38,312 nucleotides of DNA from an uncultured Muriicola sp. (GTDB lineage: Bacteria > Bacteroidota > Bacteroidia > Flavobacteriales > Flavobacteriaceae): NCBI RefSeq assembly GCF_947258935.1, contig NZ_CAMYKH010000037.1, positions 1-38,312 of the forward strand, given 5' to 3'. The position numbers and the translations under genes are program-made. This document shows positions 32,772 to 38,312 of this stretch, one piece after another. Positions within the stretch are counted from its first letter, which is position 1. Every line of letters starts with the position of its first letter. The notes beneath the pieces were generated by a model that searched no databases, had not been told where the DNA came from, and was given only the letters and a program-made list of their open reading frames with translations.

Positions 32772-35624
32772 ATGAAAACAGATTCTTTTGCATTGCGTCA
32801 TATTGGTATCAGGGAAGAAGACCTTCCAAAAATGTTTCAAACTATTGGCGTAGATAGTTTAGAAGAACTTATGTATCAGACCATCCCTCAGGATATCCGC
32901 TTAAAAGAGGATCTGCCGTTAGACGCTCCGATGAGTGAGCATGAATTTCTGAACCACATACACGCTTTATCACGAAAGAATAAAGTTTTCAAATCCTATA
33001 TAGGCCTTGGTTACAATGAAAGTATTACGCCATCTGTTATTAAAAGGAATATATTGGAAAATCCGGGGTGGTATACAGCGTATACTCCTTATCAGGCTGA
33101 AATAGCTCAGGGCCGACTTGAGGCTTTGTTGAATTTCCAAACAATGATCTGTGATCTAACAGGAATGGAATTGGCAAACGCATCCCTCCTGGATGAAAGT
33201 ACTGCCGCTGCGGAGGCTATGACCATGTTATTCGATGTTAGAAGCAGGGACCAGAAAAAACAAGAAGTGGTTAAATTCTTCGTCTCTGAAGAAGTAATGC
33301 CGCAAACCATTTCCCTTTTGAGAACAAGGGCTACCCCATTAGGGATAGAATTGGTGATAGGAGACCATCAGGAATTTGATTTTAATGACTCCTTTTACGG
33401 AGCCATGCTACAATATCCGGGGAAATATGGACAGGTGCATGATTACGCAGGTTTTGTCGCAAAGGCAAAAGAAATGGACATGAAGGTAGCAGTAGCTGCC
33501 GATATTCTCAGCCTGGCATTACTTGTTCCTCCGGGAGAATTTGGGGCAGATGTTGTCATAGGAACCACGCAACGCTTTGGGATCCCATTAGGGTATGGCG
33601 GACCACATGCAGCTTACTTTGCTACCAAAGAAGATTATAAACGAAGTATTCCCGGACGTATCATAGGCGTAACCAAGGATACCGATGGGGCCACAGCACT
33701 TAGAATGGCCCTGCAGACCAGAGAACAACACATAAAAAGAGATAAAGCCACTTCTAACATTTGCACAGCACAGGTTCTTTTGGCTGTAATGGCAGGTGCA
33801 TATGCTGTGTATCACGGGCCAAACGGACTGCGATATATTGCTGAAAAAGTGCATGCCAAGACCATGGCCCTGGTTGATGGATTAGAAAAAATGGGGATCT
33901 ATCAAATCAATTCTGTATACTTTGACACTTTACTTGTTAAGGCGGAAGCTGACAAGATTAGGCCAATTGCCGAAAAAAACAAGGTTAACTTCCTTTATGT
34001 AGATAAGGAGACCATTGCTATTTCACTTAATGAAACTACAACCCCAGAGCAACTAAAAGAGATACTTGAGATTTTCGCAAAAGCATTAGGGAAAGACGCA
34101 TCGAAACCAGGTGATCAAAAAAGGCAAACAGTAATACCAGAGACCCTTCAGAGGAAGTCGGACTATTTAACACATGAGGTTTTCAATTCGTATCATTCTG
34201 AAACGCAATTGATGCGTTACCTTAAAAAATTAGAGCGTAAGGATCTGGCCCTCAATCATTCCATGATCTCTCTGGGTTCTTGTACAATGAAGCTCAACGC
34301 CGCCACTGAAATGTTACCTCTGAGTATGCCGGAATGGGGTAATATTCACCCTTTTGTACCCCTTAGCCAGGCAGAAGGATATCAGCAGATCCTGGAAGAG
34401 CTTGCTAATGAATTAAGCATAATAACAGGATTTGAAGCAACTTCCTTACAGCCCAATTCCGGTGCGCAAGGAGAATACGCCGGCTTAATGACCATTAGAG
34501 CATACCATGAGTCCAGAGGAGATAATCATAGAAACATCTGTATCATTCCCGCATCTGCGCATGGAACAAATCCGGCCTCTGCAGTAATGGCCGGCATGAA
34601 GGTAATAGTTACTAAAACAGATGAACAAGGCAATATAGATTTGACAGACCTTGAAGAAAAGGTTTTACTTCATACAGAAAATCTTGCTGCTTTAATGGTA
34701 ACATATCCTTCCACCCATGGTGTTTTTGAGTCTTCCATACGCAAGATCACTCAACTGATCCACGATCACGGGGGACAGGTATACATGGATGGTGCCAATA
34801 TGAATGCCCAGGTTGGCCTAACCAATCCGGCTATTATTGGAGCAGACGTTTGTCACCTCAACTTACACAAGACCTTCGCGATCCCTCACGGAGGCGGGGG
34901 CCCTGGAGTAGGTCCAATTTGTGTCGCAAAGCAATTGGCTCCTTTCCTGCCTGGTAATCCTATGGTGAAAACAGGAGGCGATAAGGCCATAACGGCAATA
35001 AGTGCCGCTCCCTGGGGAAGTGCGCTTGCCTGCCTTATTTCCTATGGATACATTAAAATGTTAGGAGCTCATGGTTTGAGAAAAGCGACAGAAATTGCCA
35101 TTCTTAACGCCAATTATATCAAGCAACGTTTAGAAGGCAAATACGATGTGTTGTATACAGGGGAAAAGGGCAGAGCAGCACATGAAATGATCATTGATTG
35201 CAGGCCTTTTAAGAAGAATGATATTGAAGTAACCGATATTGCAAAACGCCTTATGGATTATGGTTTTCATGCACCTACAGTATCATTTCCTGTAGCGGGA
35301 ACTATGATGATAGAACCTACGGAAAGTGAAGGATTGGCAGAATTAGATCGCTTCTGTGATGCCATGATCTCAATACGGCATGAAATTGATGAGGCCAAAG
35401 CTGAAGATGGGAATAATGTATTGAAAAATGCTCCGCATACCTTACAAATGGTGACAAGCGATTCCTGGACCTTTAGGTATTCAAGAGAAAAGGCAGCATT
35501 TCCACTTCCTTATGTTTCGGAAAACAAGTTTTGGCCAAGTATTAGGCGTGTAGACGAAGCTTATGGCGATCGTAATCTAATTTGTACCTGCACTCCTATT
35601 GAGGCTTATGCAGATGTGGAGTAA
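32772..35624 (+). CDS. gcvP: Glycine dehydrogenase (decarboxylating), P-protein of the glycine cleavage system
   Basis: A 950-residue single-chain GcvP, a PLP enzyme that decarboxylates glycine and passes the aminomethyl group to the lipoyl arm of GcvH. The N-terminal half begins [17 protein letters not shown] and includes [20 protein letters not shown]. The C-terminal half holds the PLP-binding Lys700 in [18 protein letters not shown] and the preceding [15 protein letters not shown] segment. Both halves are fused, as in E. coli and animals, unlike the two-subunit form of some bacteria. No gcvT or gcvH lies nearby; those must be elsewhere. It has its own promoter and stands alone. Confidence 0.98.
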   Translation: MKTDSFALRHIGIREEDLPKMFQTIGVDSLEELMYQTIPQDIRLKEDLPLDAPMSEHEFLNHIHALSRKNKVFKSYIGLGYNESITPSVIKRNILENPGWYTAYTPYQAEIAQGRLEALLNFQTMICDLTGMELANASLLDESTAAAEAMTMLFDVRSRDQKKQEVVKFFVSEEVMPQTISLLRTRATPLGIELVIGDHQEFDFNDSFYGAMLQYPGKYGQVHDYAGFVAKAKEMDMKVAVAADILSLALLVPPGEFGADVVIGTTQRFGIPLGYGGPHAAYFATKEDYKRSIPGRIIGVTKDTDGATALRMALQTREQHIKRDKATSNICTAQVLLAVMAGAYAVYHGPNGLRYIAEKVHAKTMALVDGLEKMGIYQINSVYFDTLLVKAEADKIRPIAEKNKVNFLYVDKETIAISLNETTTPEQLKEILEIFAKALGKDASKPGDQKRQTVIPETLQRKSDYLTHEVFNSYHSETQLMRYLKKLERKDLALNHSMISLGSCTMKLNAATEMLPLSMPEWGNIHPFVPLSQAEGYQQILEELANELSIITGFEATSLQPNSGAQGEYAGLMTIRAYHESRGDNHRNICIIPASAHGTNPASAVMAGMKVIVTKTDEQGNIDLTDLEEKVLLHTENLAALMVTYPSTHGVFESSIRKITQLIHDHGGQVYMDGANMNAQVGLTNPAIIGADVCHLNLHKTFAIPHGGGGPGVGPICVAKQLAPFLPGNPMVKTGGDKAITAISAAPWGSALACLISYGYIKMLGAHGLRKATEIAILNANYIKQRLEGKYDVLYTGEKGRAAHEMIIDCRPFKKNDIEVTDIAKRLMDYGFHAPTVSFPVAGTMMIEPTESEGLAELDRFCDAMISIRHEIDEAKAEDGNNVLKNAPHTLQMVTSDSWTFRYSREKAAFPLPYVSENKFWPSIRRVDEAYGDRNLICTCTPIEAYADVE

Positions 35625-35707
35625 TTAGCTATTTATCAATTATTTACGTTCCAATCTTCAGTTTAGCTGTGTTTTTAATGCTTTCTATTAACTATTGAAC
35701 ATCGTAT

Positions 35708-35738
35708 TTGAAAGGAAAATTATTTCTTTTTATATTAG
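35708..35738 (+). promoter_or_regulatory. Possible promoter of the KAS III cluster
   Basis: TTG at 35708-35710, a 20-base spacer and TATATTAG at 35731-35738 resemble the Bacteroidota promoter with one mismatch in the -7 element. The KAS III ATG lies 39 bases downstream. The gap is AT-rich and other readings are possible. Confidence 0.3.
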
Positions 35739-35777
35739 GCTTTCTTTACATTTCCTTTACAAATTAACTAGTAGAAT

Positions 35778-36836
35778 ATGAGCGTGGCAATTACCGGTAC
35801 TGGATCTTACATACCTCAGGTCCTCGTCCCCAATAAGGCATTTGAGGATAATCATTTCTTAAATAGCGATGGATCTGTTATTCCCCATTCGAATACAGTG
35901 ATCATTGAAAAATTCAAGGCAATAACGGGTATAAGTGAAAGACGATACGCCAAAAAAGAATTCAATACCTCAGACCTGGCATTTTTAGCGGCTCAAAATG
36001 CTATTGAGGATGCGAATATTAATGCTGAAGATCTGGACTATATCATCTTTGCGCACAATTTTGGAGATATATCCTTTGGGGTGTCTCATGGAAATACCCT
36101 TCCAAGTCTGGCAACACGTGTAAAGAATCACCTTCAGATCAAAAATCCCAAATGTGTAGCTTATGATATTTTATTTGGCTGTCCGGGATGGGTTGAAGGC
36201 GTAATACAGGCCTACGCATTTATCAAAAGCGGAATAGCCAAAAAATGTTTGGTCATTGGTGCAGAAACCCTTTCCAGGGTTGTGGATCCACATGATAGGG
36301 ACTCTATGATTTATTCCGATGGTGCAGGGGCCTGCATTGTGGAGGAAAAAGAGGGAGCCGGTGAGATCATTGCACATAACTCTGCTACCTATGCAAGTGA
36401 AGAGGCCTACTTTTTGTTCCATGGATCTTCCTATCATCAGGAGATTCCGGACGATCTGAAGTATATTAAAATGTACGGCCGGAAGATCTACGAATTTGCC
36501 ATTAGCTATGTCCCCGGGGCAATAAAAGAATGCCTGGACCAAAGTGGAGTCTCTATAGACGATGTAAAAAAGATCTTTATACATCAGGCCAACGAAAAAA
36601 TGGATGAAGCTATCATTAAACGCTTTTATAAATTGTATGGCAAGGAGATGCCTGAGGGTATAATGCCTATGAATATTCGCGAGCTAGGGAATAGTTCTGT
36701 GGCGACCGTCCCTACCTTATATGATATGGTTAGAAAGGGAAAAATAGAAAATCAGCAGCTTGTAAAAGGGGATGTTGTTATATTTGCCAGTGTAGGCGCT
36801 GGTATGAACATCAACGCCATTGTTTATAGATATTGA
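35778..36836 (+). CDS. Beta-ketoacyl-ACP synthase III-like protein
   Basis: A 352-residue thiolase-fold condensing enzyme of the FabH type. The catalytic triad is complete: Cys135 in LFGCPGWVEG, His269 in FIHQANEKMD and Asn305 in RELGNSSVATVP. The N-terminal start VAITGTGSYIP is typical, and FAHNFGDISFGVSHGN replaces the more usual sequence before the Cys. Such enzymes condense an acyl-CoA or acyl-ACP starter with malonyl-ACP; this paralogue may start fatty acids or a specialised lipid. The methyltransferase gene follows 3 bases later, then a glycosyltransferase, so a modified lipid product is a reasonable inference. It may or may not be the housekeeping FabH. Confidence 0.9.
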   Translation: MSVAITGTGSYIPQVLVPNKAFEDNHFLNSDGSVIPHSNTVIIEKFKAITGISERRYAKKEFNTSDLAFLAAQNAIEDANINAEDLDYIIFAHNFGDISFGVSHGNTLPSLATRVKNHLQIKNPKCVAYDILFGCPGWVEGVIQAYAFIKSGIAKKCLVIGAETLSRVVDPHDRDSMIYSDGAGACIVEEKEGAGEIIAHNSATYASEEAYFLFHGSSYHQEIPDDLKYIKMYGRKIYEFAISYVPGAIKECLDQSGVSIDDVKKIFIHQANEKMDEAIIKRFYKLYGKEMPEGIMPMNIRELGNSSVATVPTLYDMVRKGKIENQQLVKGDVVIFASVGAGMNINAIVYRY

Positions 36837-36839
36837 TGG

Positions 36840-37367
36840 ATGTACGAAGCGCATTTCCCCAAAAAACGATATAGAAACACCCTCTCTTTTCTAAAAAAAC
36901 ATATTTCCGAATCCGAAACCATACTGGATTTAGGTTTGGAGAATCCATTATCGCAAATTATGCGGGAAAATGGTTATAGCGTAGAAAATACCTGGGGCGA
37001 AGATCTTGATCTTGATTTTTCAGAAGTACAATCCTCGAATGCTAAAGTGGTCACCGCTTTTGAAATTTTTGAACATATGGTAGCTCCATTTAATGTGCTG
37101 TCCCGGATCAAAGCTGATAAATTGGTAGCCAGCGTTCCTTTAAAACTATGGTTTTCTGCTGCATATAGAAGTGAAACCGATGAATGGGACAGGCATTATC
37201 ACGAGTTTGAAGACTGGCAGTTCGACTGGCTTCTTGAGAAATCTGGTTGGGTCATTAAAGACCGCGCCAAGTGGACCAATCCCGTCAATAAAATTGGTAT
37301 AAGGCCTTTATTACGCACGTTTACCCCTCGGTATTATATTGTTTACGCCGAAAGAAAAAAAGACTAA
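36840..37367 (+). CDS. SAM methyltransferase-like protein with an altered glycine loop
   Basis: A 175-residue protein resembling type 11/type 23 class I methyltransferases. The strand-1 motif reads TILDLGLENPLSQIM where a functional enzyme usually has a D-x-G-x-G-x-G loop, so the SAM site is altered. Later features are more typical: TAFEIFEHMVAPFNVL (like the x-x-E-H-L helix after strand 4) and HYHEFEDWQFDWLLEKSGW, the usual helix before the last strands. It lies 3 bases after the KAS III gene, certainly co-transcribed. It could methylate a lipid or glycolipid intermediate, or have lost activity. Confidence 0.78.
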   Translation: MYEAHFPKKRYRNTLSFLKKHISESETILDLGLENPLSQIMRENGYSVENTWGEDLDLDFSEVQSSNAKVVTAFEIFEHMVAPFNVLSRIKADKLVASVPLKLWFSAAYRSETDEWDRHYHEFEDWQFDWLLEKSGWVIKDRAKWTNPVNKIGIRPLLRTFTPRYYIVYAERKKD

Positions 37368-37427
37368 AAGGAAAAAGGTTAAATTGAAAATAAGTTCTAA
37401 CTATCGTAATTCCAAGGGATCAGAATT

Positions 37428-38279
37428 TTGAACTACTACATCGTAATTCCTGCGCATAATGAAGAAGCTTTTCTTGAGGATGCGCTCCAAAGTATCATCA
37501 AACAAAGTTTAGCCCCTAAAAAAGTAGTGATCGTAAATGATAATTCCTCAGATGGTACGGCGAACATCATTGACGAATATGCTTCCCGTAATCCCTTTAT
37601 AAAAGGAGTTCATATCCAATCTTCTGATGAACATTTACCGGGGAGCAAAGTAATAGCCGCTTTTAGCAAAGGGCTGCCGCTCCTGGATGAAGAATATGAT
37701 TTTATTGTTAAATTAGATGCAGACGTAATACTTCCCCCTAACTATTTTAAAAAGATAGAGACAATTTTCAGTTCTTCTGAAAAGATTGGGATCGCAGGTG
37801 GATTTGCCTATGAAAAAAATAATGATGGTGAATGGGCTTTGAATCATCCTATGGACATTGATCATGTCAGGGGCGCATTCAAATCGTATTCCAAAGCCTG
37901 TTTTAAGGCCATAGGTGGACTCAGGATCGCCATGGGATGGGATACGGTAGACGAGTTGCTGGCACAATACTATGGCTTTCAAGTTGTTACAGATACCTCT
38001 CTAAAGGTAAAACATCAACGACCAATTGGTGCAGCTTACAACAGTAAAGCGAGACGTTCTCAGGGCAAGGCCATGTATCTTATGCATTATGGATTAGCAA
38101 TCTCACTGATCGCTTCCGTAAAAATGGCATGGAAGAACAAAAAGATCAAGATTATACAAGACAATTTTCTGGGTTATTGGGAAGCTAAACAAGCAAGAAT
38201 ACCTTTTATCGTTACAGAAAAGGAAGGTCAATATATCAGAGAACTACGCCGAAAAAGGATTCTCAAGAAATTATTCTAA
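37428..38279 (+). CDS. Family 2 glycosyltransferase
   Basis: A 283-residue GT-A-fold glycosyltransferase of family 2 without membrane segments. NYYIVIPAHNEEAFLEDAL is strand 1, VIVNDNSSDGTANIID holds the nucleotide-sugar aspartates, and KLDADVILPPNYF has the metal-binding D-x-D. The start codon is TTG at 37428; an in-frame TAA lies at 37407-37409 with no ATG between, and the N terminus is already complete for the fold. It transfers a sugar from a nucleotide donor to an unknown acceptor on the cytoplasmic side. It follows the methyltransferase by 60 bases on the same strand. The C-terminal basic tail (RELRRKRILKKLF) might touch the membrane. Confidence 0.9.
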   Translation: MNYYIVIPAHNEEAFLEDALQSIIKQSLAPKKVVIVNDNSSDGTANIIDEYASRNPFIKGVHIQSSDEHLPGSKVIAAFSKGLPLLDEEYDFIVKLDADVILPPNYFKKIETIFSSSEKIGIAGGFAYEKNNDGEWALNHPMDIDHVRGAFKSYSKACFKAIGGLRIAMGWDTVDELLAQYYGFQVVTDTSLKVKHQRPIGAAYNSKARRSQGKAMYLMHYGLAISLIASVKMAWKNKKIKIIQDNFLGYWEAKQARIPFIVTEKEGQYIRELRRKRILKKLF

Positions 38280-38312
38280 CACTTCTTCAATAGGATTTCC
38301 AGTTGTTCCACT
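38271..38312 (-). CDS. Possible 3' end of a convergent gene at the window edge
   Basis: On the minus strand 13 open codons reading SGTTGNPIEEVLE end in TAA at 38271, overlapping the last nine bases of the glycosyltransferase. Two other convergent pairs in this window overlap in the same way, so a gene tail is plausible. The stretch is far too short to name; resemblance to the SGTTGNP loop of adenylate-forming enzymes is probably chance because such loops lie mid-protein. Confidence 0.3.
   Translation of the reverse strand, partial: SGTTGNPIEEVLE

Noticed and set aside
36171-36584. Minus-strand open frame of 137 codons opposite the KAS III gene
   Set aside because: Antisense to catalytic Cys and neighbouring conserved codons; no domain.
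35778-36836. KAS III gene as DarB of a flexirubin/dialkylresorcinol cluster
   Set aside because: No DarA-like gene is next to it and the N terminus differs from what I remember of DarB; a FabH-like call is safer.
1-38312. CRISPR arrays, insertion sequences, prophage genes, tRNA or rRNA genes
   Set aside because: I saw no regularly spaced repeats, transposase motifs, terminal inverted repeats, phage proteins or cloverleaf sequences on either strand.

Overview
This window looks like chromosomal core sequence of a marine-type member of the Flavobacteriaceae (Bacteroidota). The evidence is the AT-rich DNA, a SusC/SusD pair, many lipoproteins with acidic residues after the lipidated Cys, Bacteroidota promoters (TTTG or TTG at -33, TAnnTTTG at -7), almost no Shine-Dalgarno sites, a DUF5723 beta-barrel protein and a fused Hpt-Adk enzyme. 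I see no phage, insertion sequence, CRISPR array, tRNA or rRNA. It is about 38 kb of dense, mostly housekeeping genes with a few uncharacterised envelope clusters.

Layout. 1-3268 (minus): the str operon rpsL-rpsG-fusA-rpsJ, running off the left edge. 3196-3717: a 522-base divergent regulatory gap. 3718-10446 (plus): susC-like, susD-like and two surface lipoproteins, closed by a strong terminator. 10461-13312: rlmB-like rRNA methyltransferase (plus), rhomboid protease (minus) and rarA (plus). 13309-18934 (minus): radC, a polysaccharide-deacetylase-family gene and a YjjG-type phosphatase, then a three-gene envelope set (lipoprotein, DUF5723 barrel, secreted protein). 18999-20287: a DUF1569 gene, a bidirectional terminator, and an operon of two coiled-coil envelope proteins. 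20395-23814: mpl (minus), diverging from a methyltransferase-cupin-SDR cluster (plus). 23859-26701 (minus): a DUF4136 lipoprotein, obgE and the hpt-adk fusion. 26735-30594 (plus): purK-purE and an M3 oligopeptidase. 30604-32641: a rhodanese lipoprotein, an ECF sigma factor with a short zinc anti-sigma-like partner, and a UbiA-like membrane protein. 32772-38312: gcvP, then a KAS III-methyltransferase-glycosyltransferase cluster and the tail of a possible minus-strand gene at the right edge.

How the genes work together. Translation and ribosome biogenesis (rpsL, rpsG, fusA, rpsJ, rlmB, obgE), purine synthesis and salvage (purK, purE, hpt-adk), DNA maintenance (rarA, radC) and peptidoglycan recycling (mpl) form the core. 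Around them are envelope functions: SusCD uptake, the DUF5723 set, the Lpp-like coiled-coil lipoprotein and its partner, and the possible lipid or glycolipid cluster at the right end. None of these has an obvious substrate. No certain new system is visible. The best candidates for a second look are the Lpp-like lipoprotein operon, the DUF5723 three-gene set, the enzyme-free SusCD locus, the hpt-adk fusion and a recurring promoter-to-start geometry that suggests leaderless mRNAs.
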